Shown: in pieces, positions 9,150 to 19,048 of the stretch
Layout of the letters: each line of letters starts with the position of its first letter
How positions within the stretch are numbered: position 1 is the stretch's first letter
From: Streptomyces sp. NRRL F-2664
GTDB lineage: Bacteria; Actinomycetota; Actinomycetes; Streptomycetales; Streptomycetaceae
Reading direction: 5' to 3'
NCBI RefSeq assembly: GCF_000719345.1
Contig: NZ_JOFX01000048.1
Span: 1 to 64,000 of the forward strand
DNA length: 64,000 bases
Program-made: the position numbers and the translations under genes
Notes under the pieces: generated by a model
Told to the model about the DNA's origin: nothing
The model's database searches: none
The model's input: the letters and a program-made list of their open reading frames with translations, nothing else

Positions 9150-9740
9150 ATGACCGAGGCGATGGCGGCCCGGCGCAGCCGGATCACCCCCGAACGGCAG
9201 GCCGAACTGCACGAGGCGGTCCTCGACCTCCTGCGTGACGTCGGCTACGAGGCGCTGACCATGGACGCGGTCGCCGCCCGTACGAAGTCCAGCAAGGCCA
9301 CCCTCTACCGCCAGTGGGGGAGCAAGCCGGAGCTGGTCGCCAAGGCCCTGCGATGTACGCAGCCCGTCTCGCTGCGCGAGATCGACACGGGCAGCCTGCG
9401 CGGGGACTTCGCGCTCATGGTGGAGCACTCGGACGACGCGCAGATGGCCAAGGACACCGCGCTGATGCGGGGCCTGGCCCATGCGGTCCACGAGAGCCCG
9501 GAGCTCCACCAGGCCCTGCGGGACCTGCTGGTCGACCCGGAGATCACCGGGCTGCAGGTGATGCTCCAGCGCGCGGTGGACCGGGGCGAGATCGCCCCGG
9601 GGTGCCCGGCCCTGGACTTCGTGCCGCACATGCTGATCGGGGCGTTCATCGCGCTCCCCCTGATCGAGGACCGGCCGGTGGACCGGGCGTTCCTCGGTGA
9701 CTTCATCGACGCCGTGGTCTTCCCCGCCCTCGGCGTCTGA
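9150..9740 (+). CDS. TetR-family repressor of the downstream exporter
   Basis: A 196-residue TetR-family protein. The DNA-binding helix-turn-helix is at about 19-65 (AVLDLLRDVGYEALTMDAVAARTKSSKATLYRQWGSK). The rest is a helical ligand-binding domain resembling the TetR_C regions next to MMPL exporters. The ATG at 9150 has GGAG 3-6 bases upstream in CACGGAG. Two palindromes upstream suggest autoregulation, and the MMPL transporter follows 134 bases downstream on the same strand. The likely role is release of exporter expression when a toxic or lipid ligand binds; the ligand is unknown. Confidence 0.92.
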   Translation: MTEAMAARRSRITPERQAELHEAVLDLLRDVGYEALTMDAVAARTKSSKATLYRQWGSKPELVAKALRCTQPVSLREIDTGSLRGDFALMVEHSDDAQMAKDTALMRGLAHAVHESPELHQALRDLLVDPEITGLQVMLQRAVDRGEIAPGCPALDFVPHMLIGAFIALPLIEDRPVDRAFLGDFIDAVVFPALGV

Positions 9741-9874
9741 ACCTCCCCGTACCCAGTCCCCGGCGTCCCGCGCCGGCTTGCTGCTCCTGACACGCCGCTC
9801 TCGTCGTCGGGCCGGCTCCCCACGCCCTGATCCCTCCGGATCCATCCCACGACCTGAACGGGAGAACCACCGAC

Positions 9875-12070
9875 GTGGCAACCTTCCTCTACCGACTCGG
9901 CCGGGGCGCCTTCAGGCGCCGCGGGCTCGTCGCCCTCCTCTGGGTGGCGCTGCTGTTCGCCGCCGGCTTCGGCGCGGCCTCCGCGTCCGCCCCGACCTCC
10001 GGCTCGTTCTCCATACCCGGCACGGAGGCCCAGAAGGCCTTCGACCTGCTGGACAAGAAGTTCCCCGCCATGGCCGCCGACGGCGCCACCGCGCGCATCG
10101 TCGTCAAGGCTCCCGCGGGCGCGAAGGTCACCGACCCCGGCCCCAAGGCCGAGGTCGAGAAGATCGTGAACGGGCTCAAGACCGGCCCGGGCGCGGAGCA
10201 GGTCTCCTCGGTGACCAACCCGTACGAGGTGCAGGCGGTCAGCCAGGACGGCTCCACCACCTACATCAGCGCCAAGTACACCGTCAGCGGCATGGAGCTG
10301 AAGGACGCCACCCGCGACGCGCTCAAGGAGTCCGGCGAGGACGCCAAGGCCGCGGGCCTGAACGTCCAGATCGGCGGTGACGCGCTGATGGTGGCTCCGG
10401 AGACCGGCTCCGGCGAGGTCATCGGCATCCTCGTCGCCGCGATCGTCCTCGTGATCACCTTCGGCTCGCTGATCGCGGCCGGCCTGCCGCTGCTGACGGC
10501 GATCATCGGCGTCGGCATCGGCGTCTCCTCCATCACGGCACTCGCCAACGTGCTGGACCTCGGCAACACCACCGCCACCCTCGCCACGATGATCGGCCTC
10601 GCGGTCGGCATCGACTACGCCCTCTTCATCGTCTCCCGCTACCGCGCGGAGCTCGCCGAGGGCCGCGAGCGCGACGAGGCCGCCGGCCGGGCCACCGGAA
10701 CTGCCGGTTCCGCCGTGGTGTTCGCCGGCCTGACCGTGGTCATCGCCCTCGTGGGCCTGACCGTCGTGAACATCCCGATGCTGACCAAGATGGGCGTCGC
10801 GGCCGCGGGCACCGTCGTCATCGCCGTGCTCGTCGCGCTCACGCTGGTCCCGGCCCTCCTCGGCTTCGCCGGCCGGAAGGTCCTGCCCGCGGGCCGCAAG
10901 AGCAGGCTGTTCGGCAAGGGCAGGGCGGCCTCGGAGAAGAAGGCCAACGGCGGTACCCGCTGGGCCCGCTTCGTCCTGCGCCGCCCCGTCATGGTGCTGC
11001 TGGCCGGTGTGATCGGCCTCGGCGTCATCGCGGTCCCGGCGAGCAAGCTGGAGATGGGCCTGCCGGACGACGGCGCCCAGCCGGTCTCCACCACCCAGCG
11101 CCAGGCGTACGACCTGCTGTCCGAGGGCTTCGGCCCGGGCTTCAACGGTCCGCTGATGGTGGTCGTCGACGGCGACAAGGCCCTCGCGGACTCCACCGTC
11201 GACCGGATCAAGGGCCTGGAGGGCGTGGCCATGGTCACCCCGCCGACCCCGAACGAGGCCGGCGACGCCTCGGTGATCACCGTCATTCCGAAGGACCGTC
11301 CCTCCTCCACGCAGACAGAGGACCTGGTCCACGAGATCCGCGACGGCAGCGGCGACGACGTCCTCGTCACCGGCGCCACCGCGATGAACATCGACTTCTC
11401 GCAGAAGATGAACGACGCGCTGCTGCCCTATCTGGCGCTCGTCGTCGGCCTCGCCTTCCTGCTGCTGATGCTCGTCTTCCGCTCGATCCTGGTCCCGCTC
11501 AAGGCGGCCCTCGGCTTCCTGCTCTCGGTCGTCGCGGCCCTGGGCGCGGTCGTCGCCGTCTTCCAGTGGGGCTGGCTCGGCTCGGTCTTCGGGGTGGAGC
11601 AGACCGGCCCGATCATGTCGATGATGCCGATCTTCATGGTCGGCGTGGTCTTCGGCCTGGCCATGGACTACGAGGTCTTCCTCGTCACCCGCATGCGCGA
11701 GGCGTACGTCCACGGCGAGCGGCCGGGCCAGGCGGTCGTGACCGGCTTCCAGTACAGCGCGCGGGTCGTCGTGGCCGCCGCCGTCATCATGATCGCGGTG
11801 TTCGCGGGCTTCATCGGGTCCAGCGAGCAGATGGTCAAGATGATCGGCTTCGGTCTGGCCGTCGCGGTCTTCTTCGACGCCTTCGTGGTGCGCATGGCCA
11901 TCGTCCCGGCGGTCCTCGCGCTGCTCGGCCACAAGGCCTGGTGGCTGCCCGCGTGGCTGGACCGGCTGCTGCCGAACGTGGACGTGGAGGGCGAGAGCCT
12001 GCGCAAGCACCTCGCCGGGTCCGCGCAGGGCGAGGGCCCGGACAAGGACCGCGAGCTGGTGAGCGCCTGA
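9875..12070 (+). CDS. MMPL-family RND transporter
   Basis: A 731-residue membrane exporter with the two-fold MMPL design: an N-terminal helix at about 17-35, an extracellular loop, five membrane helices around 180-330, then the same pattern repeated with helices around 365-385 and 510-680. The conserved charged positions of the two halves are seen in GLAVGIDYALFIVSRYR and GLAMDYEVFLVTRMRE, which mark proton-coupled MMPL proteins. The family exports lipids, siderophores or antibiotics. The GTG start at 9875 has GGGAGA about 10 bases upstream. It follows its TetR gene and is probably controlled by it. The cargo cannot be read from sequence. Confidence 0.93.
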   Translation: MATFLYRLGRGAFRRRGLVALLWVALLFAAGFGAASASAPTSGSFSIPGTEAQKAFDLLDKKFPAMAADGATARIVVKAPAGAKVTDPGPKAEVEKIVNGLKTGPGAEQVSSVTNPYEVQAVSQDGSTTYISAKYTVSGMELKDATRDALKESGEDAKAAGLNVQIGGDALMVAPETGSGEVIGILVAAIVLVITFGSLIAAGLPLLTAIIGVGIGVSSITALANVLDLGNTTATLATMIGLAVGIDYALFIVSRYRAELAEGRERDEAAGRATGTAGSAVVFAGLTVVIALVGLTVVNIPMLTKMGVAAAGTVVIAVLVALTLVPALLGFAGRKVLPAGRKSRLFGKGRAASEKKANGGTRWARFVLRRPVMVLLAGVIGLGVIAVPASKLEMGLPDDGAQPVSTTQRQAYDLLSEGFGPGFNGPLMVVVDGDKALADSTVDRIKGLEGVAMVTPPTPNEAGDASVITVIPKDRPSSTQTEDLVHEIRDGSGDDVLVTGATAMNIDFSQKMNDALLPYLALVVGLAFLLLMLVFRSILVPLKAALGFLLSVVAALGAVVAVFQWGWLGSVFGVEQTGPIMSMMPIFMVGVVFGLAMDYEVFLVTRMREAYVHGERPGQAVVTGFQYSARVVVAAAVIMIAVFAGFIGSSEQMVKMIGFGLAVAVFFDAFVVRMAIVPAVLALLGHKAWWLPAWLDRLLPNVDVEGESLRKHLAGSAQGEGPDKDRELVSA

Positions 12071-12106
12071 CGGCTGCCGGTCGGCCCCCAGGGTTCCCGG
12101 CAGGAC

Positions 12107-12150
12107 GGCCCGGCCCCGTACCCCCGAACCGGGGAGTACGGGGCCGGGCC
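12107..12150. terminator. bidirectional hairpin after MMPL and ssg genes
   Basis: A 15-bp perfect outer stem (GGCCCGGCCCCGTAC with its complement) is extended by CCCC/GGGG around a GAACC loop. It lies between the convergent MMPL exporter and ssgE-like gene and should terminate both. Confidence 0.8.
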
Positions 12151-12158
12151 CGTTGCGC

Positions 12159-12554
12159 CTAACGGGTGGGGGTGGAGGCGGCGTAGGTCCGGCGCAGGAA
12201 GCGGCGCAGTGCGGCGATGTCGAACTGGACCACCGCGACGCCCTCGGGGGAGTGGAACTCCACGACCGCCTGGACCCGGCCGCAGGGCCACACGCGGACG
12301 TCCCCGGTCCCCGTCGGAACCTGGAGGCCGGCTTCGAGCAGGGCCCGGGGGAAGACCCACTCGTTGTCGGTGCCCTCGGGGGACAGGCCCGCCGGGAAGA
12401 CGATCCGTACGGCCAGGGGCTGGTCGGGGGTGAAGCGGAGGGCTACGGGGATCGCCCGGTAGAGGGGGTCGTCCGTGATTACACGGGCGCGGACCCGTTC
12501 TTCGACGGGGGCCGCGGTCGCGGTCGCTGGGAGATTCTCGGCGGTGGCTGACAT
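12159..12554 (-). CDS. ssgE: SsgA-like sporulation/cell-division protein (SALP)
   Basis: A 131-residue SsgA-like protein. The family signature is clear: IPVALRFTPDQPLAVRIVFP, then EWVFPRALLEAGL and the near-invariant PTGTGDVRVWP. SALPs act in sporulation-specific division and cell-wall remodelling and occur only in sporulating actinomycetes, which supports the Streptomyces assignment. The ATG at 12554 faces the cobalt/nickel importer. I use the name ssgE because, from memory, S. coelicolor ssgE (SCO3158) has the same neighbours (PBP genes and a cobalt-type importer). The paralogue assignment is therefore by context, while the family assignment is secure. Confidence 0.8.
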   Translation of the reverse strand: MSATAENLPATATAAPVEERVRARVITDDPLYRAIPVALRFTPDQPLAVRIVFPAGLSPEGTDNEWVFPRALLEAGLQVPTGTGDVRVWPCGRVQAVVEFHSPEGVAVVQFDIAALRRFLRRTYAASTPTR

Positions 12555-12652
12555 CGACCAGACTCCTCGAATCGGAACATATCCGTCCGTTTACCCTCCA
12601 GCCTCGCACATTCCCACGAGAACGCGCGACGCTCTTTGTGATGCACCCGCTC

Positions 12653-12669
12653 TTGCCAACGGTTCGCAA
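12653..12669. promoter_or_regulatory. palindromic operator upstream of cbiM
   Basis: TTGCCAACGGTTCGCAA is a 17-bp near-perfect palindrome (arms TTGC/GCAA with inner AAC/GTT). It overlaps a possible -35 and is followed 19 bases later by a TATTCT -10-like element at 12678-12683. It resembles metalloregulator boxes of the Fur/Nur type. I see no cobalamin-riboswitch B12 box. The regulator is unknown. Confidence 0.5.
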
Positions 12670-12722
12670 CTGAGCACTATTCTTGAACGGCTGAAGACCG
12701 TATATGAAGCGGAGCCCACTCC

Positions 12723-13787
12723 ATGCATGTGCCCGACGGATTCATCAACGCACCCGTCTCGGTGGCCGCCGGAGTGGCGGCAGCCGCGGCGGGTGCCGTC
12801 AGCCTCCGCGGCGCCCGCCGTGAACTCGACGAGCGGACGGCGCCGCTCGCCGGCCTCGTCGCCGCCTTCATCTTCGCCGTGCAGATGCTGAACTTCCCCG
12901 TGGCCGCCGGCACCAGCGGCCACCTGATGGGCGGCGCCCTCGCGGCGATACTCGTCGGCCCCTACACCGGCGTGCTGTGCGTCTCCGTCGTCCTGCTGAT
13001 GCAGGGCATCCTCTTCGCCGACGGCGGCCTGACCGCCCTCGGCGTCAACATCACCGTCATGGGCGTCGTCACCGTCGTCACGGCGCACCTGCTCTTCCGC
13101 GGCCTCCTGCGCGTCCTGCCGCCCACCCGGCGCTCCGTGACCGCGGCCGGTTTCGTGGCGGCCCTGCTCTCGGTACCGGCCGCGGCCGCCGCCTTCACCG
13201 CCGTCTACGCCCTCGGCGGCACCACCGACGTATCCCTCGCCAAGGTCCTCACCGCCATGGTCGGCGTGCACGTCCTCATCGGCATCGGGGAGGCCCTGAT
13301 CACCGCCGCGACCGTGGGTGCCGTGATCGCCGTACGTCCCGACCTGGTGCACGGGGCCCGCGGGCTCACCACGCCGCTGAAGCTGCGCGTCGACGGCGCA
13401 CTCGTCGACGCCCCGGCCGCCGCCACCGCGGCCGCCGCCGCCGGCGGCGCGGCCGGCTCGACCAGGAAGGTGTGGGCGACCGGCCTGGTCACCGCCCTCG
13501 TCCTTGCCGGCTTCGTCTCCTTCTACGCCTCCGCCAGCCCCGACGGCCTGGAGAAGGTCGCCGCCGACAAGGGCATCGACGAGAAGGCCGAGGAGCACGC
13601 CGCCGCCGGCTCGCCGCTCGCCGACTACAGCGTCGAGGACGTCGACGACGCGCGTCTGTCCGGCGGACTCGCCGGCGTCATCGGCGTCGGCGTCACCGTC
13701 GTCGCCGGCACCGGCATCTTCTGGGCCGTGCGCCGCCGCCGCAGCGACGACCTGACCGCCGCCTCCACCGCCACCCCGGTCGCCTGA
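12723..13787 (+). CDS. cbiM: cobalt/nickel ECF transporter substrate-binding membrane protein CbiM-CbiN fusion
   Basis: A 354-residue membrane protein that fuses two importer parts. Residues 1-220 are the CbiM/NikM S-component: the N-terminal MHVPDGF, whose second-position His chelates the metal, the HLMGGA motif and about six membrane helices. After an Ala/Gly linker a C-terminal domain carries SPDGLEKVA, the PDGLE signature of CbiN-like subunits, and one last membrane helix near 320-340. The complex takes up Co2+ or Ni2+. It is first in a cbiM-cbiQ-cbiO operon, with cbiQ starting one base after its stop. Metal specificity is not decided by sequence; a palindrome instead of a B12 riboswitch leans toward nickel. 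Confidence 0.92.
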   Translation: MHVPDGFINAPVSVAAGVAAAAAGAVSLRGARRELDERTAPLAGLVAAFIFAVQMLNFPVAAGTSGHLMGGALAAILVGPYTGVLCVSVVLLMQGILFADGGLTALGVNITVMGVVTVVTAHLLFRGLLRVLPPTRRSVTAAGFVAALLSVPAAAAAFTAVYALGGTTDVSLAKVLTAMVGVHVLIGIGEALITAATVGAVIAVRPDLVHGARGLTTPLKLRVDGALVDAPAAATAAAAAGGAAGSTRKVWATGLVTALVLAGFVSFYASASPDGLEKVAADKGIDEKAEEHAAAGSPLADYSVEDVDDARLSGGLAGVIGVGVTVVAGTGIFWAVRRRRSDDLTAASTATPVA

Positions 13788-13788
13788 C

Positions 13789-14537
13789 ATGGGTGCCGGC
13801 CACGCCCACAGGCTCTACCGCCCGGGACACTCGCCGGTCCACACCCTGCCGCCGCACTGCAAGCTCGCCGCGACGTTCGGCTTCGTCCTGGTCGTCGTGT
13901 CCACACCGCGGGAGGCGGTGTGGGCCTTCGGCCTGTACGCACTCCTCCTCGCCGGGGTCGCGGCCGTGGCCCGCGTCCCGGCCGGCGTCCTGCTGCGCCG
14001 GCTGCTGATCGAGGTCCCCTTCGTCGCCTTCGCCGTCCTCATGCCCTTCGTGGCCGAGGGCGAGCGCGTCGAGGTGCTCGGCATGTCGCTCAGCGTCTCC
14101 GGCCTGTGGGGCGCCTGGAACGTCCTCGCCAAGGGCACCCTCGGCGTGGCCGCGTCCGTCCTGCTCGCCTCCACCACCGAGCTGCGGGCCCTGCTGCTGG
14201 GCCTCCAGCGGCTGCGCCTGCCGCCGCTCCTCGTCCAGATCGCCTCCTTCATGATCCGCTACGGCGACGTGATCGGCGACGAGCTGCGCCGGATGTCCGT
14301 CGCCCGCCGCTCGCGCGGCTTCGAGGCGACCGGGATCCGGCACTGGGGGGTGCTGGCGAAGACCGCCGGCGCGCTGTTCATCCGCTCCTACGAACGCGGC
14401 GAGCGGGTCTACCTCGCGATGGTCAGCCGCGGCTACGCCGGCTCCATGCCCGTCATCGACCAGGTCGCGGCCACCCGCGGCCAGTGGGCGTACGCGGCCG
14501 CGCTCCCGGTGACGGCCCTCGCCGTCTGTCTGATGGG

Positions 14538-14550
<13 letters not shown>
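13789..14550 (+). CDS. cbiQ: ECF transporter transmembrane component CbiQ
   Basis: A 253-residue EcfT/CbiQ membrane subunit. It opens with the typical LYRPGHSPVHTLPPHCKLAA segment, has four to five membrane helices, and carries the two cytoplasmic coupling motifs of the family: RRSRGF and VSRGYAGSMP (consensus A-R-G), which contact the ATPase. The ATG lies one base after the cbiM stop, and the 3' end overlaps cbiO by 13 bases, so the three genes are coupled. It anchors CbiM to the ATP-hydrolysing subunit. Confidence 0.93.
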
Positions 14551-15311
<761 letters not shown>

Positions 15312-15339
15312 GCACCGGCCGGCGTTTGTTGCACCGCAC

Positions 15340-16497
15340 GTGGACATCCAGGGTGTGGTGGCGGAGGGCTTCGAGCCCGTCAGGGACGCGTTCGTACGCA
15401 ACTTCGAGGTGCTCGGCGACCGGGGTGCGGCCGTGGCCGTGTACCGGGACGGCCGCAAGGTCGTCGACCTGTGGGGCGGCACCCGGGACGCCGACGGCGC
15501 CGAGCCGTGGAGCGAGGACACCGCACAGATCGTCCGCTCCGCCACCAAGGGCGTGGCCGCCGCCGTCCCGCTGCTCCTGCACCAGCGCGGGCTCCTCGAC
15601 CTGGACGCGCCGGTCGGCGCGTACTGGCCGGAGTTCAAGGCGGGCGGCAAGGAGCGGATCCTCGTACGGGACCTGCTCGCGCACCGCGCGGGCGTACCGG
15701 CCCTGGACCGGGCACTGACCGCCACCGAGGCCGCCGACGGGGTGTCCGGGCCGCGCGCCGTCGCCGCCCAGCAGCCCTTCTGGGAGCCGGGCACCGGGCA
15801 CGGCTACCACGCGCAGACCTACAGCTGGCTGCTGTCCGAGCTGGTGCTCCGGCTGACCGGCCGCACGCTGGGCTGCGTCCTGGCGGAGGACATCGCCGAG
15901 CCGCTCGGCCTGGACTTCTGGATCGGCCTGCCCGAGGCCGAGGCCGGCCGGGTGGGACGGGTGGCTGCCGTCGAGCCGCCGGAGGGCGCGGGGACGCTGC
16001 GGACCAGGCCGCGCAGGAACGTTTCTGAGGCCTATGCCGACCCCGGCTCCCTCACGCGCCGCGCCTTCGCCGCGATCGACCCGCTGCCGGACGAGAACGA
16101 CGCCGCCTACCGCGCCGCCGAACTGCCCGCCTCCAACGGCATCGGCACGGCCCGCGCCCTGGCCCGCTTCTACGCGGCCACCGTCGGCGTGGTGGAGGAC
16201 GGCGCCCGCATCTTCACCCCGGCCACCACCGGGCTCGCCGCCCGGGAGCACTCCTCGGGTCCGGACCGGGTGCTGGTCGTCAACACCCGCTTCGGCGCCG
16301 GATACATGCTGCACGGCCCCGCCTCACCGCTGCTCTCGCCCGCCTCCTTCGGCCACCCCGGCCGCGGCGGCTCCCTGGCCTTCGCGGACCCGGAGGCCGG
16401 CATCGGCTTCGGCTACGTCACCAACGCCCTGGCCAGGTCGGTCACCGCCGACCCCCGCGCCCAGGCCCTGGTCCGGGCCCTCGGGTCGGTCCTCTGA
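15340..16497 (+). CDS. beta-lactamase-fold serine hydrolase/esterase
   Basis: A 385-residue class C beta-lactamase-like hydrolase (EstB type). The catalytic SxxK is SATK at about residues 67-70, the tyrosine motif lies near YHAQTYSW and the third box is GHPGRGG in place of KTG. These proteins are usually cytoplasmic esterases rather than beta-lactamases, and no signal peptide is present here. It follows cbiO by 28 bases, but the GTG at 15340 has no clear ribosome site and no functional link with metal import is apparent. Substrate unknown. Confidence 0.88.
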   Translation: MDIQGVVAEGFEPVRDAFVRNFEVLGDRGAAVAVYRDGRKVVDLWGGTRDADGAEPWSEDTAQIVRSATKGVAAAVPLLLHQRGLLDLDAPVGAYWPEFKAGGKERILVRDLLAHRAGVPALDRALTATEAADGVSGPRAVAAQQPFWEPGTGHGYHAQTYSWLLSELVLRLTGRTLGCVLAEDIAEPLGLDFWIGLPEAEAGRVGRVAAVEPPEGAGTLRTRPRRNVSEAYADPGSLTRRAFAAIDPLPDENDAAYRAAELPASNGIGTARALARFYAATVGVVEDGARIFTPATTGLAAREHSSGPDRVLVVNTRFGAGYMLHGPASPLLSPASFGHPGRGGSLAFADPEAGIGFGYVTNALARSVTADPRAQALVRALGSVL

Positions 16498-16675
16498 CGG
16501 CTGCGGTGGCGAGGGCTGCGACCGCTGCCACTGCTGCCGGTGCGGGCTGCGAGTGCGGCGGCTGCCGCTGCTGCGAAGGCGTCGGGTGCGAGCTACCGCT
16601 GCTGTGCCGGCTGCTGCTTGCCGGCTGCTCGCGCACGTCGGTGACGGTCGCGCCGGCGTACGCACCTGCTCGCCG

Positions 16676-18307
16676 TCAGCCCGCGTTCAGCACCGCCGCG
16701 ACGATGGGGCCGGCCGCCTCACCGCCGTGGCCGCCGCCCTCGACCATCGCGGCCGCGGCCACGTCGCCGCTGAAGCCGGTGAACCAGCTGTCCGGGCTGT
16801 CCTCGGCACCGCCGACCTCCGCCGAGCCGGTCTTGGCGCCCTTGTCCGCACCGCGGACCGGGGCCATCGCCTCGCGCGCCGTGCCGCTGGCCGCCGTCAG
16901 TCTCATCATCGAGACGAGCTGCTGCTGCACGGAGGACTTCATCCGGCGCTGAGCCGTCGCGACCGTCCGGCCGTCCAGCTCGGGCGAGACCAGCAGCGGC
17001 TGGCGGAAGACGCCGGTGCGGGCGGTCGCGGTGATGGAGGCGACGTTGAGCGGGTTCATGGTGATCCGGCCCTGCCCGATGTAGGCGGCGGCCGCCGACG
17101 CGCCCGTCGCCGCCGGGACCTTGCCGTCCGTGGACTTGATGCCGGTCTTCCAGTCCAGGCCGATGCCGAAGACCTCGGTGGCCTCCTTGGGGAGCGCGGA
17201 GTCGTCGTCGACGGGCTTGATCTGCTTGATGAAGGCGGTGTTGCAGGACCGCGCGAAGGAGGTCGCGAAGCTGGTGCCGGGCGGCAGGTCGAAGTTTTTG
17301 AGGTTGTGGAACTCCCGGCCCCACGTCACCGTCTTCGGACACTCCGCCGGTTTGTCGGCAGCCACCAGGCCGCGGTCCATCAGCATCGCGGCCGTGACGA
17401 TTTTCATCGTGGACCCGGGGGCCCGGTTGCCCCTCATCGCCGCGTTGAAGCCGTCCTTGCGGTTGTTCGCGACGGCCAGGATGTGTCCGGTGCTCGGCTG
17501 CACGGCGACCACGGAGGCCTCCGGGAACTTGGCGACGGCCTGTTCCGCGGCCGCCTGCACCGTCGCGTCCAGATACGTCTTCAGGGTGCTCGGCTCGCCC
17601 TCGACCAGCGTCAGCAGGCTCCGCCCGGGCGTGTCCTTCGCGGCCGGCTCGATCCACACCTCGGCCCCGGCCCTGCCGCCCGCTTTGCTGCCGTAGCTCT
17701 GGCGCAGCTCGTCCAACACCTGGCGCAGGGAGGGGTACTTCTCCGCGGTCAGCTCCGCGCCGTTGCGGTCCACGGCCTTGACCGGCGGGCTCGCGGGCGC
17801 GCCGGCGCGCAGCTTCTCGTCCTTCTGCAGCTGCGGGTGGATCACTGCCGGCTGCCAGTCGACCAGCGGTTTGCCGGTGGTCAGCCCGCGCACCACGGTG
17901 AGTCGGGAGTCGTAGGCGAAGGGCTTGGTCGTGCCCTCGTAGGTGATCTCCGCCTCGACCTTGAAGGGCACCGTGGTGCCGCTCGGCGGGCCGGGAGTGA
18001 TCACCGCCCTGGAGACGTACGCCTTGGTCCGGTACTCCCCGATCGCCGTCTGCGCCGCAGCGGGGTTGTTGGTCAGATCGGCCGCTCCCCGCTCGTCCCC
18101 GGCCGCCCATGCGGCGAGGAAGGCCTTCGCGGCCGCCACGGCCTCCTTCTCCTCGACCGGCCCGCTGCCCGCGGACAGGGCGGAGACCCCGTCCTCGCCG
18201 CCGTCCCCGCCTGCCTCCCCCACCAGCGCGTACACCCCGTACCCGGCACCGCCGACCATCGCGAGGAACACCCCGCCGATGATGGCGCCCTTGGCCGCCC
18301 CGTTCAC
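16676..18307 (-). CDS. class B penicillin-binding protein with MecA-type N-terminal domain
   Basis: A 543-residue membrane-anchored transpeptidase. One N-terminal helix at about 7-29 is followed by an NTF2-like MecA_N domain (about 50-150), a linker/dimerisation region and the penicillin-binding domain from about 240. The three active-site boxes are visible: STMK near residue 298, SCN near 353 and KTG near 492. It crosslinks peptidoglycan outside the membrane. The GTG at 18307 has GGGAGG 6 bases upstream. Its gene is next to the ssgE-like gene and importer as in S. coelicolor, where PBP genes sit beside ssgE, consistent with a role in development. Confidence 0.93.
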   Translation of the reverse strand: MNGAAKGAIIGGVFLAMVGGAGYGVYALVGEAGGDGGEDGVSALSAGSGPVEEKEAVAAAKAFLAAWAAGDERGAADLTNNPAAAQTAIGEYRTKAYVSRAVITPGPPSGTTVPFKVEAEITYEGTTKPFAYDSRLTVVRGLTTGKPLVDWQPAVIHPQLQKDEKLRAGAPASPPVKAVDRNGAELTAEKYPSLRQVLDELRQSYGSKAGGRAGAEVWIEPAAKDTPGRSLLTLVEGEPSTLKTYLDATVQAAAEQAVAKFPEASVVAVQPSTGHILAVANNRKDGFNAAMRGNRAPGSTMKIVTAAMLMDRGLVAADKPAECPKTVTWGREFHNLKNFDLPPGTSFATSFARSCNTAFIKQIKPVDDDSALPKEATEVFGIGLDWKTGIKSTDGKVPAATGASAAAAYIGQGRITMNPLNVASITATARTGVFRQPLLVSPELDGRTVATAQRRMKSSVQQQLVSMMRLTAASGTAREAMAPVRGADKGAKTGSAEVGGAEDSPDSWFTGFSGDVAAAAMVEGGGHGGEAAGPIVAAVLNAG

Positions 18308-18394
18308 TGTCGTCCTCCCCCGTCGTCACGCTCCTGAACGCGTTCAAAGAGCCCTTGGCTCCGACCTTACTCTTCGCAGTCGCGACGTGCGTGG

Positions 18395-18877
18395 TTGTTA
18401 CCGGACCGGAACCTCCCTAAAGCCGCCCGCGGCCCGCTCGAAGGGGCCCGCCGCCTCCTCGCGGACGGCCGTTTCGACGGCGACGACACGAGGACCCTCT
18501 GGACCAGCGCGGGCGACGACGACCTCGGCCTGGTCCGCCTGAGGGACCTCGGCGACAGCACGCCCGTCCTCGACCTGCGCATCCGCACCCGGCGCCGGGG
18601 GCGGGGCGCCGGCAGCCGAGCCCCGGCCCGGCTGACGGCGTACCTGTGCGAGGAGTTCCGGGCGATCCGGCGGATCGAGGGCACCACCGGGCAGGACAAC
18701 GAGGCGATGCGCCGCACCTCCCGGCGGTGCGGCTACGTCAAGGAGGCCCACAATCGGGACGGATGGCCCGCCTCCGACGGCACCGAGGTCCACGACGCCA
18801 TCGGCTGCGTGATCCTGCCCCGGGACTGGCTCGCAGGCACGACGACACCGCCGGCCTGGGCCGACGAGCCCACGTGA
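18395..18877 (+). CDS. GNAT-family acetyltransferase, 5' end doubtful
   Basis: About 160 residues of a RimJ/RimL-like GNAT protein. The C-terminal half is well kept: RRIEGTTGQDNEAMRRTSRRCGYVKEAHNRDGWP. The acetyl-CoA loop, however, reads RGRGAGSRAPARL where relatives have a GLGTxAL-type segment, and the N-terminus is shorter than usual. The only in-frame start is a TTG at 18395 without a ribosome site, followed at once by a TTA codon. It may be a shortened or decaying copy, or translation may begin by another route. It is divergent from the PBP gene, 87 bases away. Confidence 0.6.
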   Translation: MLPDRNLPKAARGPLEGARRLLADGRFDGDDTRTLWTSAGDDDLGLVRLRDLGDSTPVLDLRIRTRRRGRGAGSRAPARLTAYLCEEFRAIRRIEGTTGQDNEAMRRTSRRCGYVKEAHNRDGWPASDGTEVHDAIGCVILPRDWLAGTTTPPAWADEPT

Positions 18878-19048
18878 CCGGCCGACGTGCAGTCACCTGG
18901 GCCGTGTTTTAGCGTCGGAAGGGCGAGGGCGACCGCTGCGCCGAGCCGGTCGCCCGCCCCGGAGACTCCTGCCCCGCGAGGCCGCCCCCGCCCGTGGTCC
19001 GGCGTACCCGCGGGCCGCGTGACCGACCGAGAGAGCAGGTGCATCCGC

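Noticed and set aside
5517..9881. 1454-codon open frame on the minus strand and other very long frames opposite real genes (for example 53378-56377)
   Set aside because: They are shadow frames produced by high third-position GC. Their translations are Arg/Gly/Pro or Val/Gly/Glu rich without domains, while the opposing or overlapping frames encode known families.
12555..12722. Cobalamin riboswitch upstream of cbiM
   Set aside because: Looked for the B12 box and conserved pairing; the 168-base leader is too short and lacks them. Only the 17-bp palindrome stands out.
16498..16675. GCTGC-rich stretch whose plus-strand frame encodes a cysteine-rich peptide (CECGGCRCC)
   Set aside because: It is a low-complexity repeat of GCTGC between two genes, without a ribosome site; cysteines come from the repeat itself and not from a zinc protein.
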